35,767 nt of DNA from Bacteroidales bacterium (GCA_003249955.1 QKHS01000002.1:1-35767); one strand, 5' to 3'; positions 26,070 through 34,134 are shown, numbered from the stretch's first letter. The notes: generated by a model not told the origin, from the sequence alone. Numbers and translations: made by a program.

Positions 26070-26495
26070 ATGAAGAGATATCTTGCATTGGACATAGGGC
26101 GGAAAAGAACAGGTGTTGCAGTTACTGACACTAACAGGATTATTGCAAGTGCTCTGGAAACTGTCCCTACTCATGAACTGGAGGCTTTCTTAACCAGTTA
26201 TTTAAAACAAAATGAAGTTGAAAAAATAATTATAGGAATGCCGGTTCAGCTGAACAACACCCCGTCCGAATCTGTTAAATTTATTCAGCCGGTTATCAAT
26301 AGGTTAAAGAAAGTTTTCCCTGAAATGGAATTCTTTATGGTTGATGAACGCTTTACATCAAAAATGGCTTTTCAGACAATGATTGATGCCGGGATAAAAA
26401 AAATGCAGAGGCAGGATAAATCAACGGTTGATAAAATCAGTGCAACTTTGATTTTACAATCTTTTATGGACAGTGAAAAATTTAAAAACTTATGA
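26070..26495 (+). CDS. ruvX: RuvX/YqgF-family Holliday-junction resolvase-like nuclease
   Basis: The 141-residue protein has the RNase H-like fold signature of YqgF: LALDIGRKRTGVAVTD at the start (Asp8), IIIGMPVQLNNT in the middle, MVDERFTSKMA with the second acidic pair, and a late STVDKISATLIL segment with the third acidic residue. Family members are implicated in 16S rRNA 5' maturation and, by structure, in Holliday-junction resolution. ATG at 26070 gives the normal family start; an in-frame start at 26031 would add 13 residues lying over the promoter. It overlaps the deformylase gene by 4 bases (ATGA), an arrangement that indicates co-translation. Confidence 0.95.
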   Translation: MKRYLALDIGRKRTGVAVTDTNRIIASALETVPTHELEAFLTSYLKQNEVEKIIIGMPVQLNNTPSESVKFIQPVINRLKKVFPEMEFFMVDERFTSKMAFQTMIDAGIKKMQRQDKSTVDKISATLILQSFMDSEKFKNL

Positions 26496-27040
26496 TATTA
26501 CCAATTTATTTGTACGGACATCCGGTCTTACGAAAAAAATCAGTTGATATAGAACCGGATTATCCGGGGCTTAAAGAACTTATCGCAAATATGTTCGAAA
26601 CAATGTACAAAGCTGAAGGTGTCGGACTTGCGGCACCGCAAATAGGCCTGAATATTAATTTATTTGTTATTGATGCTTCTCCTTTAGCCAAGGACGAGCC
26701 GGAATTGAAGGATTTTAAAAGAGTATTCATAAATCCTGAAGTTACTTTTAATACTACCGAAAAAATTACAATTGAAGAAGGTTGTCTCAGCATTCCTGAT
26801 ATACATGAAAATGTGAGCAGGCCTTCGGATCTTACAATTACTTATTTTAATGAAAATTTTGAGCAGGTAACCGAAAGGCTTACAGGATATAAAGCAATTG
26901 TTATGCAGCATGAATACGATCATATAAACGGAATAATGTTCGTGGATAAGATTTCTCCTTTACGGAGAAGGATGCTGCAAAACAGACTGAACAGCATTTC
27001 CAAAGGTAAGGTATCAACATCATACAGAGTGAAAATTTAA
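26492..27040 (+). CDS. def: Peptide deformylase
   Basis: The 182-residue enzyme removes the formyl group from the N-terminal methionine of new proteins in the cytoplasm. All three family motifs are present: GVGLAAPQIG (residues 43-52), EGCLSIP with the metal ligand Cys98, and QHEYDH with ligands His140 and His144 and catalytic Glu141. Length and motif spacing are normal for a type I enzyme. It overlaps ruvX by 4 bases and is followed 34 bases later by a TPR lipoprotein gene. I see nothing unusual. Confidence 0.97.
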   Translation: MILPIYLYGHPVLRKKSVDIEPDYPGLKELIANMFETMYKAEGVGLAAPQIGLNINLFVIDASPLAKDEPELKDFKRVFINPEVTFNTTEKITIEEGCLSIPDIHENVSRPSDLTITYFNENFEQVTERLTGYKAIVMQHEYDHINGIMFVDKISPLRRRMLQNRLNSISKGKVSTSYRVKI

Positions 27041-27074
27041 TTCATAGAGAGGCATTTTTATAAAAAGCATTGTT

Positions 27075-27611
27075 ATGAAAGCAAAAGTCGCAGTAGTTAT
27101 CGTTTTGACCATTATGGTTTTTTCTTCGTGTAAATCGGGTAAAAAACCTTTATCTGATCAGGAAAAACTTAAACAGGAAATTGCTGAAAAGGAGAAAGAA
27201 CTTTTAGGCAAGGAAGATGCTGATGCAGATGTCGCAAATGAAATGATTGCAAAATACATTAACTACGTAGACAAATACCCTGAAGATGTAGCTAATGCAG
27301 AGTATCTTTTTAAGGCTTCCGAAATTGCAATGAACTTCGAAAGACCTGAAGATGCGGTTTCTTTTCTGTCGCGTATAGAAAAGAATTATCCTGATTTTGA
27401 TAAATATGCTACAAGCATCTTCCTTAAAGGGTTCGTTTATGATAATTATTTGAATGATGTCGAAAATGCAAGAGAATATTACAATCTGTTTATAAAAAAA
27501 TATCCTGAGCATAAACTTGTTAAAGATGCAGAGGCTGCTCTTCAATATCTTGATATTGATGATGAGGATTTAATAGAGATGTTTAATAATGTAAATGATA
27601 CAATTCAATAA
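27075..27611 (+). CDS. TPR-containing lipoprotein
   Basis: The 178-residue protein starts with a lipoprotein signal; the lipobox is VFSSC, with Cys19 modified. A charged coiled-coil-like segment (QEKLKQEIAEKEKELL) follows, then about three tetratricopeptide-like helical hairpins (YVDKYPEDVANAEYLF, FERPEDAVSFLSRIEKNYP, NDVENAREYYNLFIKKYPEH). Bacteroidota often carry such a protein beside def and ruvX. It probably acts as a periplasmic scaffold; the partner cannot be told from sequence. It lies 34 bases after def and 6 bases before comEC and is likely in the same transcript. Confidence 0.88.
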   Translation: MKAKVAVVIVLTIMVFSSCKSGKKPLSDQEKLKQEIAEKEKELLGKEDADADVANEMIAKYINYVDKYPEDVANAEYLFKASEIAMNFERPEDAVSFLSRIEKNYPDFDKYATSIFLKGFVYDNYLNDVENAREYYNLFIKKYPEHKLVKDAEAALQYLDIDDEDLIEMFNNVNDTIQ

Positions 27612-27617
27612 TACCTG

Positions 27618-29750
27618 ATGAATTCTGAATTTTCGGAAGAAATAAAGAGATATCCGTTTGTCAGAATTACACTTGCCTTTATTGCAGGAATAGTATTTTC
27701 GCTAATAACAGAAATTACATCAATATACATTATACTTACATTCTTCTGTTTGTTTGCAGTTTTTCTTTTTTTGCACATCAGGAGCAAGTTTTCACAATCA
27801 ATATTTGCAGGTATAGCAATTAATCTGATTTTGTTCTCGGCCGGAGCTGTTTTGACTTCGGTACAAACCGAATCTGCCCGCTTAAGTCTTGGTGAAACCA
27901 AAGAAGGTCTTCTTATAGGAGAAATCAATGCAGATCCGAAAACAGGAGAGAAAACAGTAAGTCTTGAAGTTAATATTCTGGCTGTTAAAAACAAAAATTC
28001 ATGGCTGTCGGCTCAGGGAAAAACACTGTTGTTTCTGGATAAAGATCAGCGTGTTGCAGAGCTAAAACCCGGGGATAAAATAGTTTTTAGTCCTCAGTTA
28101 AACGAAATTGAGAATAAAGGAAACCCGGAGGAATTTGATTATAAAAAATATCTTTCATACAACCTTATTTTAAGTTCAGATTATCTTAAATCGGATGAAT
28201 GGCAGTTGCTTGAGACAGAACATAATATAAATATGCGATACCGGTTTTTAAGATTCAGAACCGGATTAATTAAAAAGCTTGAAGAACTCGGACTTAACAA
28301 CGATGAACTTGCTGTAGCATCAGCTCTCGCTCTTGGATACAAAGATTCTCTGAGTGACGAAGTCAGGCACGCGTATTCATCTTCAGGAGCAATGCATATT
28401 CTTGCCGTTTCGGGACTTCATGTGGGAATTATTTACGGGATTATTGTTTTTTTACTTTCATTTATCAAAATCAAAAAACTTAATGTTTTTAAGGTTCTGC
28501 TGACAATTATACTGATTTGGGCTTATGCTGCTTTAACCGGGTTATCGCCGTCAGTATGCAGGGCTGCATTAATGTTTTCAATAATAGCAGCAGGAAAACT
28601 ACAGAAACACAGTTCAGGTTCTTTGAATGCAGTCGCCGCTTCAGCATTTATTTTACTTGTAATCAATCCTTTAAACCTGACAAATCTTGGATTCCAACTA
28701 TCATATGTTGCGGTAACAGGAATAATTTTACTTTATGATAATATTTATAAGCTGATTAATGTAAAGAACAAATTTGTTGACAAAGTATGGTCTTTAACGG
28801 CTGTATCCGTTGCTGCCCAAATTGCAACAGCCCCTTTATGTCTGTATTACTTTCATCAGTTCTCAAATTATTTTTTGATAACCAATTATTTATTGATACC
28901 GGTTTCCACTGTTGCGATATGGTTGGTTATTATTGTTTTCGCGACTTCAGGACTTGGTGCGGCGGGAGTATTTTTTGCAAAAATCCTTGGCTTTGTAATT
29001 AAGACAATGAACTTTCTGGCAACAGGAATTGAGTCTTTGCCGTTTTCGGTAACTCATGACGTTTATATCAGTATTTACCAAATGTTTTTATTGTATTTCG
29101 CGATAATTCTTTTTGCTGTTTTCTTTTTTAACTCAAAAAGATATTCTCATTTTTTTGCAGGGCTAATTGCAGTAATTACGTTTGCGGCAATTAGCCTGTC
29201 TCAGGCTATTGACAGTAAAAATCAGAAATATTTTATTGTTTACAATGTAAATAAAGCCAGTGCAATTAATATTATAGACGGTTCGGATAATGTCCTGTTT
29301 GCAAATCTTGATTCAGTTTCGGCCGGAGATATAGAATTTTCTGCAAAAAATAACTGGCTTAAGAAAGGCCTTGAGGAAGAGAAATATATTAATCTTTCTT
29401 CGGGACCGGAATCAATTTTGTCAAATATTGCTGCAATAAATGACCGGAATATCTTTTTTAAGAAGAAATTTATTTCATTCGATGGATTAAAGGCATTTGT
29501 TCTGGATAACAGTTTCAGATATATTATTGCGGATGAAAGTTTTAATAAAATTACAGTAGATTATATAATCCTTAGTAACAGTCCGGGAATAAAACTTTCG
29601 GAATTGCAGCAATATTTTAATTTTAAGACTGTGATTATTGACAGTTCAAACAAAAACACCTCAGTTGAATCATGGATGGAAGAGAATAAAGAGTCGGGTT
29701 TGGAAATATATAATGTTAAGTCAGAAGGAGCTTTTGTAAAAGAACTTTAA
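27618..29750 (+). CDS. ComEC/Rec2-family competence membrane protein
   Basis: The 710-residue protein opens with two to three membrane segments and a soluble DUF4131/OB-like region (about 60-200, with KPGDKIVFSPQLNE and NPEEFDYKKYL). The Competence domain follows (about 225-500): ALALGYKDSL, then AYSSSGAMHILAVSGLHVGIIYG, ALTGLSPSVCRAALM and NLGFQLSYVAVTG are the standard motifs. The C-terminal part (FIVYNVNKASAINII onward) stands where other bacteria have a metallo-beta-lactamase domain and lacks the HxHxDH motif, which is usual for Bacteroidota. The protein forms the inner-membrane channel for DNA uptake. It ends 10 bases before a convergent gene, with no terminator visible between them. Confidence 0.93.
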   Translation: MNSEFSEEIKRYPFVRITLAFIAGIVFSLITEITSIYIILTFFCLFAVFLFLHIRSKFSQSIFAGIAINLILFSAGAVLTSVQTESARLSLGETKEGLLIGEINADPKTGEKTVSLEVNILAVKNKNSWLSAQGKTLLFLDKDQRVAELKPGDKIVFSPQLNEIENKGNPEEFDYKKYLSYNLILSSDYLKSDEWQLLETEHNINMRYRFLRFRTGLIKKLEELGLNNDELAVASALALGYKDSLSDEVRHAYSSSGAMHILAVSGLHVGIIYGIIVFLLSFIKIKKLNVFKVLLTIILIWAYAALTGLSPSVCRAALMFSIIAAGKLQKHSSGSLNAVAASAFILLVINPLNLTNLGFQLSYVAVTGIILLYDNIYKLINVKNKFVDKVWSLTAVSVAAQIATAPLCLYYFHQFSNYFLITNYLLIPVSTVAIWLVIIVFATSGLGAAGVFFAKILGFVIKTMNFLATGIESLPFSVTHDVYISIYQMFLLYFAIILFAVFFFNSKRYSHFFAGLIAVITFAAISLSQAIDSKNQKYFIVYNVNKASAINIIDGSDNVLFANLDSVSAGDIEFSAKNNWLKKGLEEEKYINLSSGPESILSNIAAINDRNIFFKKKFISFDGLKAFVLDNSFRYIIADESFNKITVDYIILSNSPGIKLSELQQYFNFKTVIIDSSNKNTSVESWMEENKESGLEIYNVKSEGAFVKEL

Positions 29751-29760
29751 AAAATAACTT

Positions 29761-30786
29761 TCATAAGTGCTTTGTGAAATCTATGCCCATTTTCCCGGCA
29801 ACATCCTGTAATGTTTTTTTGTCGAAGTTTAATTTAAGCTGTTCCAGAGCCTCTTCGCGTGTAATAACACCTTCGCGGATTAACTTGCTGGCTTCTACAT
29901 GATAGTGAGTGTAGCCGAAATGCTTTAATGAATTATAAACAGATATAAAATTCAATGTACAGTTTGTCGATCCGGCCGGGTAACTTAATTCAGGAGCCTT
30001 CCACCCCAGTTCTTCTTTTATAATTTTTATATATTCTTCAGGTCCGTAAGGCAGAAACCAATGTGGTGATATTACGAGGGATTTGTGACGTTTTTTTGCC
30101 CGCTTAAGCACTTCTTCCATGCTTTTCGGGAAATTTTTATATTGTTCGTAATCTGACAAACTATTCTCCAGAAAGTCTTTTGTGCTGTCTGCCATAGCTT
30201 TAAACTCAGCCGCATGAACATTACAACCACACTTGGACATTACTTCCTGCTTTGTTGATTGCCCTTTTGTCCAGCCTGCAACAATCAGCGGAATATCATA
30301 GCGGGCTGCCGTGTCAAAAGCCAGATCCATATACCAGATTGAGCAAGGGTGACAAATAACTGCTTTTGAATCTGTACTTATCATCTTTTCAAACATTGGC
30401 TTCATAAAAGATGATTTATACAAAATAAGATCTATTCCTAAAATATCTACAGCCTTGTTTACATTGGATATGGCTTCTTCTGTCTCAAAACCATGGTCAA
30501 ACATAAAAGCCAGAACATTTAGTTTATATCTTTTTTTCATAAAATACAAAGCGGAGGTGCTGTCTTTTCCGCCACTGCACATTACCATGCAATCATATTT
30601 GTGCTTTCCGCGGTGTTTGTCCAGAATCTTAATGAGATCGCTTTCAAGCGGTTTTTGAATAACTTCGGTTTTTTTTACAAAGTCGTGGGCAAGACAAATA
30701 TTACAAACTCCGTCGTCATTAAAAAAAATGTCAGGTGGGTTTTCCGGCATAATGCAGCGTTTACAGATTTTATTTCCGTCCTGCAT
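29761..30786 (-). CDS. PP-loop ATPase of the N-acetyl sugar amidotransferase type
   Basis: The 341-residue protein has a four-cysteine N-terminal knuckle (Cys8, Cys11, Cys28, Cys31 in CKRCIMP and GVCNIC), then the ATP-pyrophosphatase P-loop SGGKDST (residues 71-77). This matches the WbpG/PseA-like family, which adenylates a sugar and adds an amine. Two further cysteine pairs (Cys145/Cys148 in CHPC and Cys186/Cys188 in CGC) could hold an iron-sulfur cluster or relay sulfur. The C-terminal part (EASKLIREGVITREEALEQL) is the usual end of the family. The gene starts 2 bases after a TusA-like sulfur carrier, so thiolation rather than amidation is a real alternative: related PP-loop enzymes such as MnmA and ThiI insert sulfur. 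It is the last gene of a four-gene operon. Confidence 0.9.
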   Translation of the reverse strand: MQDGNKICKRCIMPENPPDIFFNDDGVCNICLAHDFVKKTEVIQKPLESDLIKILDKHRGKHKYDCMVMCSGGKDSTSALYFMKKRYKLNVLAFMFDHGFETEEAISNVNKAVDILGIDLILYKSSFMKPMFEKMISTDSKAVICHPCSIWYMDLAFDTAARYDIPLIVAGWTKGQSTKQEVMSKCGCNVHAAEFKAMADSTKDFLENSLSDYEQYKNFPKSMEEVLKRAKKRHKSLVISPHWFLPYGPEEYIKIIKEELGWKAPELSYPAGSTNCTLNFISVYNSLKHFGYTHYHVEASKLIREGVITREEALEQLKLNFDKKTLQDVAGKMGIDFTKHL

Positions 30787-30788
30787 AG

Positions 30789-31022
30789 TTAATAAACTTT
30801 AATAAATAAATGAATATTGTGTCCGTTTATTGTCGGTTCAAGCATCTTATAATCAGGTTCTTCCCTTATAGCTTCAGGAATTCTGTCCAGTGCTATAATA
30901 TCATCCAGAATAATTTCCAGAATATCTCCTTCGTCAAGGCCTTCCAGAGTTAGTAATATCTTTGGCAGATTGCCGGGACACGGGTTGCCTCTTAAATCCA
31001 ATATTTCGCTTACACTTACCAT
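30789..31022 (-). CDS. TusA-like sulfur-carrier protein
   Basis: The 77-residue protein has the TusA fold pattern: a first strand ILDLRGNPCPGN with the conserved cysteine at position 15, a helix (LPKILLTLEGL), strand GDILEIILDD, helix ALDRIPEAIREE, and a last strand HIHLFIKV. The motif reads CPGN where TusA itself has CPxP, so one proline is missing. Family members receive a persulfide from a cysteine desulfurase and pass it to a PP-loop or other enzyme. It sits 2 bases before the PP-loop gene and 5 bases after the DUF5989 gene, which strongly suggests a working pair with the PP-loop enzyme. Confidence 0.85.
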   Translation of the reverse strand: MVSVSEILDLRGNPCPGNLPKILLTLEGLDEGDILEIILDDIIALDRIPEAIREEPDYKMLEPTINGHNIHLFIKVY

Positions 31023-31027
31023 AAAAC

Positions 31028-31189
31028 TTATACTCCTGCGTAAATAAATGAAACAATAACTGCCGGGCCGATATAATAAACGAGAAATGCAAGTATGGCA
31101 AGAATGATAAAAACAGGTGCCAGAAAACTTAGCTTGTGCTTTCTGATCATCTTAAACATTTCTTTAAGTATGTATGCAATCTTTCTCAT
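31028..31189 (-). CDS. DUF5989-family small membrane protein (53 residues)
   Basis: This short frame runs from ATG at 31189 to TAA at 31028. The product has a basic amphipathic start (MRKIAYILKEMFKMIRKHK), one hydrophobic segment (LSFLAPVFIILAILAFLVYY) and a tail ending SFIYAGV. The order of a charged helix, an LAP-type membrane segment and a final FIY motif is the pattern I know for DUF5989 proteins, which usually sit between a carbamoyltransferase gene and an sxtJ-like gene. Here the SxtJ-like gene is immediately upstream (2-base gap) and a TusA-like gene follows after 5 bases, which supports both the call and the operon. Molecular function is unknown. Confidence 0.8.
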   Translation of the reverse strand: MRKIAYILKEMFKMIRKHKLSFLAPVFIILAILAFLVYYIGPAVIVSFIYAGV

Positions 31190-31191
31190 AA

Positions 31192-31422
31192 TTATGACTG
31201 TTCGGTATATTCTTTTATATCTGAACTCAACTTATCTGTCTTTATCCAGTATGACTTCTTTATTTTAAAAGGTCTGAAAACATAATCAGTTTTGAAAATA
31301 ATCATAAAAAGCCAACTAAAGGGAATAATCAAAAAATATGTTAATGTCAGAAAGATCGCAATCAGAATTCGTTGAACAAACCTGATATAAATCCACATTA
31401 TTTTTTTTAATTTCCCAAACAT
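31192..31422 (-). CDS. SxtJ-like small membrane protein
   Basis: The 76-residue protein has a basic N-terminus, one long hydrophobic region (about residues 18-43), and a tail VFRPFKIKKSYWIKTDK. The arrangement of a membrane segment ending in an IPFSW turn, a short basic stretch and a final SYW motif resembles the C-terminal half of SxtJ-family proteins. Those are usually about 130 residues with further membrane segments, so this is either a short variant or an N-terminally reduced form. ATG at 31422 is supported by a TAAATTTG -7 box 18 bases upstream. It heads the operon of DUF5989, TusA-like and PP-loop genes. The family takes its name from the saxitoxin cluster, where its role is unproven. 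Confidence 0.65.
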   Translation of the reverse strand: MFGKLKKIMWIYIRFVQRILIAIFLTLTYFLIIPFSWLFMIIFKTDYVFRPFKIKKSYWIKTDKLSSDIKEYTEQS

Positions 31423-31439
31423 AGGCCGATTTTTCAGAA

Positions 31440-31447
31440 CAAATTTA
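31440..31447 (-). promoter_or_regulatory. -7 promoter box of the SxtJ/DUF5989/TusA/PP-loop operon
   Basis: On the minus strand this reads TAAATTTG, an exact TAnnTTTG match 18 bases before ATG at 31422. No TTTG is seen at the standard -33 spacing, so it is only a candidate. Confidence 0.4.
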
Positions 31448-31523
31448 ATAAAAATTCATTATCCGGTACTTATTAATTCAAAACATTATATTTTGATGAA
31501 TCAAATATTACCATTTCCCTATT

Positions 31524-31616
31524 TTACAAAATAATCACATCATAAAAACAACCTGTAATACCATAAGCAACTGCTGAAACGCTTAAAACAGTTGCGGTAA
31601 GTCATGTTAGTTTCAT
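31524..31616 (-). pseudogene. Possible decayed tiny lipoprotein frame with in-frame stop
   Basis: Starting at ATG 31616 the frame reads MKLT, a TGA stop (31602-31604), then LTATVLSVSAVAYGITGC and FYDVIIL to a TAA at 31524. Reading through the TGA would give a short signal-like segment ending in a lipobox-like ITGC. Its length and composition recall tiny lipoprotein-like peptides common in Bacteroidota. Chance is a serious alternative at this length. Confidence 0.2.
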
Positions 31617-31790
31617 AATATCCATATTTTAATCATAGATTCTTTTAAATATAAAATAAGCCTGTTTGCCATTAAACAGTTTCCCTGAAGAAAAAAAGGT
31701 TTTTCTGTGTATGTTTCTGATAATTAGATAGTTATACGGTTGGTGGTTCTCATTTAGTTATTATTCTGATCATTCAAAATTAAAAATTTA

Positions 31791-31821
31791 GTTGCGCAAT
31801 GCTTTAATATTTGTAACTTTG
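31791..31821 (+). promoter_or_regulatory. Promoter of the TPR/AraC regulator gene
   Basis: GTTG (31791-31794), 19 bases, then TAACTTTG (31814-31821), an exact TAnnTTTG box. It lies 41 bases upstream of ATG at 31863, a normal leader length for this phylum. Confidence 0.65.
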
Positions 31822-31862
31822 CATATTGCAATTGCTAACAGAAAACGAATATCCGGCAGATT

Positions 31863-33731
31863 ATGAAAGATTCAGGTTTATATAAACTGAGATCGGCGAT
31901 TATATCGTTCCGGGAACTTCTTATATTGCTTTGTTTGTTCACTTTTTTATTTAGTTTTACCTCTTGTACAGGAAGGCTCAAAGATTCGGACTTTCCGGAG
32001 GAAGTTAACTATGAGTCTGATGCGAAAACTGATTCAGTATTTTCCGTTTTATTAAATTATTACAATGAAGATACCGATTCTGCAATAATAAAAGCTATCG
32101 AGTCGGAAGAACAGTTTATCAAAGAAAAAAGATACAGTGATCTGGTAAGGTTATACAGTTTTTTGTCAGAGGTTTACCAATATCGTAAAAATGATGATTA
32201 TAAGGCCCTTGAGTACATCACTAAGGGGATAGATATTGTTGCCACACATCCTGATATGCAATTTGACAGGACATTTCTGTACATAAATGTGGGTAATATT
32301 ATGTACCGGTATAAGCTTTATGATGAAGCAATATATATTTACCGGGAGATTCCTAAAATTACAGATGCTGGGAAAAAGCCAGGAGTAATGGCTTTGATTT
32401 ATAATAATATAGCACTTTCTTTTCAGGCTAAGCACGAGTGTGATACAGCGAAATATTATTTTGATCTTACCGAAAAATTCATAGAAGAATCCGGAATCAG
32501 TGAAACGATTTTAAAAATACAATATTATTATTACCGGAGTTCCTTATCATTAGATTGCGGGGAAGTTGACTCAATACCTGTTTATTATAAGAAAACGGAA
32601 GCACTCTTTAACGGGATAGATAATGTAATTAATCAGTATTCAAAGTTAAGTTATGTTAAGCAATACTGGCATGATGTCAGCCTCAATTATTACATAAATA
32701 AAATCAGGTTGCTGGATAAAATGGCAGAGTATTGCAGGTTAAAAGGCGATGCGGAAACTGCAATGATCTTTTATGCCAGAGCTCTGGACTATTCAAAAAT
32801 CAGCAAGGATTGTATCAGGGGGGTGGATATTTTTATCGGGATGTCCGATGCCTGCATTTCGATGGATAATTACGATTCTGCATTACTATATCTTGACTCT
32901 GCCTTAAATCAGCAAGGTTGTGATAATACCGATTATGAGGAATTAAGCAAAATTTATATTAAAGAATCTGAGATTTTTGAGTTCAGAGGAGATAGCGGAG
33001 ATGCCATCGAATGTAGGAAACTTGCCGATTTATATGTTGATAGCCTTAAACAACAAAAATTTTCGGACGAATTGGTACTGAAGAAAATGGAGTTGGCAGT
33101 AAAACCTGTTCAGTTGGCTATGAAAAATATTGAGCTTAGCAGAAATGATAAAATAAGAACAATAGAAAATCAAAATCTTATTATTAATTTTTTACTCGCT
33201 GTTTTTATTTTTATTTCCTTAACTCTTTTTATTTATTACCGTCTCTATAAAAATCTTAAAAAGACCCAACGGGAGCTGGCAACCAGAACTATTGAGAAAT
33301 TAAAAATTACCAATAATGCCGGTGCCGGTACTGAAAAAAATAAACTCAGCGATGCCGTTGAACAGGAATTGTTGTTAAAGTTCGAAGAAGAGGTATTGAA
33401 TAAAAAAGCATTTCTTGAGAGTAATCTCACACTAAATGTAATTGCAGAAAAACTAGAGACCAACAGATCGTATATTTCCAGAATAATCAACACTGTTTAT
33501 GGAATGAACTTTAACGATTATATTAATAAGTTGAGAATAAATGAAGCTTGCACAATAATCTGCAACAATACCAATCCAAATTTTACCATAGATCATTTGT
33601 TCTCAGAAGTAGGTTTTACAGGTAAATCAACATTTTATGCAGCATTTAAAAAGTACTCCGGAGTTACCCCGGCAGTGTTCTTTAAAATGAATAATATGAC
33701 CGGCAATCATTCTGACCCACAAAACGGGTAA
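31863..33731 (+). CDS. Membrane-bound TPR and AraC-type DNA-binding regulator
   Basis: The 622-residue protein begins with a hydrophobic signal (about residues 15-34) ending in a lipobox-like FTSC (Cys35). Residues about 60-410 are helical repeats of TPR type (YKLYDEAIYIYREIPK, NIALSFQAKHECDTAKYYFDL, AMIFYARALDYSK, DNYDSALLYLDSAL). One membrane segment follows at about 440-460 (FLLAVFIFISLTLFIYY), then a short linker and a C-terminal AraC-type double helix-turn-helix domain (about 500-610; LNVIAEKLETNRSYISRIIN and HLFSEVGFTGKSTFYAAFKKYSGVTP). This layout, a periplasmic TPR sensor joined through the membrane to a cytoplasmic AraC domain, is common in Bacteroidota. The signal and the target genes are unknown; it stands divergent to the SxtJ operon, which is a natural candidate target. 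Confidence 0.9.
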   Translation: MKDSGLYKLRSAIISFRELLILLCLFTFLFSFTSCTGRLKDSDFPEEVNYESDAKTDSVFSVLLNYYNEDTDSAIIKAIESEEQFIKEKRYSDLVRLYSFLSEVYQYRKNDDYKALEYITKGIDIVATHPDMQFDRTFLYINVGNIMYRYKLYDEAIYIYREIPKITDAGKKPGVMALIYNNIALSFQAKHECDTAKYYFDLTEKFIEESGISETILKIQYYYYRSSLSLDCGEVDSIPVYYKKTEALFNGIDNVINQYSKLSYVKQYWHDVSLNYYINKIRLLDKMAEYCRLKGDAETAMIFYARALDYSKISKDCIRGVDIFIGMSDACISMDNYDSALLYLDSALNQQGCDNTDYEELSKIYIKESEIFEFRGDSGDAIECRKLADLYVDSLKQQKFSDELVLKKMELAVKPVQLAMKNIELSRNDKIRTIENQNLIINFLLAVFIFISLTLFIYYRLYKNLKKTQRELATRTIEKLKITNNAGAGTEKNKLSDAVEQELLLKFEEEVLNKKAFLESNLTLNVIAEKLETNRSYISRIINTVYGMNFNDYINKLRINEACTIICNNTNPNFTIDHLFSEVGFTGKSTFYAAFKKYSGVTPAVFFKMNNMTGNHSDPQNG

Positions 33732-33836
33732 GGGAATACTTATTTTAGTACCACGCGGATCTGTTAAAATTTTTCCCAAAATATCAATTTGTACGATTCT
33801 GAAAAATATTCATTTTATTGTATGCCGGAGTTTGAA

Positions 33837-33844
33837 TAATTTTG
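33837..33844 (+). promoter_or_regulatory. -7 promoter box of the small membrane protein gene
   Basis: TAATTTTG matches TAnnTTTG exactly; TTTA (33814-33817) lies 19 bases upstream as a weak -33. The box ends 8 bases before ATG 33853 and 23 before ATG 33868, which favours the second as the true start. Confidence 0.5.
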
Positions 33845-33867
33845 CACTGTAAATGAAACAGATCATT

Positions 33868-34044
33868 ATGCGAAAAAAAGAAAAATTTCTTAGCCGTATT
33901 TTTCAGAAGAATTTCAGTGATGCGCAAACTGCTTCGGATATTTCGACATACAGGCATACCGCATTTTATATTTGGGTAATTTCGTTTATATTGTTTTTTG
34001 CGGCATTATTCTTTTTTATCGGGACACGCATTATGTTCGGATAA
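33868..34044 (+). CDS. Small single-pass membrane protein (58 residues)
   Basis: The product has a basic N-terminal half (MRKKEKFLSRIFQKNFS, then a polar stretch to TYRHTAF) and one membrane segment close to the C-terminus (FYIWVISFILFFAALFFFIG), ending TRIMFG. I do not recognise the family. An ATG at 33853 would add five residues, but the -7 box at 33837-33844 puts transcription start almost on it. The gene has its own promoter and is followed about 90 bases later by a strong terminator, so it is probably expressed alone. Confidence 0.65.
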   Translation: MRKKEKFLSRIFQKNFSDAQTASDISTYRHTAFYIWVISFILFFAALFFFIGTRIMFG

Positions 34045-34134
34045 ACATGTGTTACAGGATAAAATTAAGCCCGGAAGCAAACGAAAAAAAGAAAGTTTAG
34101 TAGTAAATAATAGTTGTGGAAAGGTGGTTAATTG

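Larger units (their letters stand above)
31423..31862. other. Divergent intergenic region (about 440 bases)
   Basis: The gap separates the leftward SxtJ operon from the rightward regulator gene. It holds the two candidate promoters (31440-31447 minus, 31791-31821 plus), a 7-bp inverted repeat GCAACTG (31567-31573) / CAGTTGC (31589-31595), and a short minus-strand frame at 31524-31616 interrupted by TGA. Nothing else is recognisable. Confidence 0.5.

Noticed and set aside
27618-29750. ComEC without a metallo-beta-lactamase domain
   Set aside because: Looks like a truncation but is the usual form in Bacteroidota, so it is not unusual.
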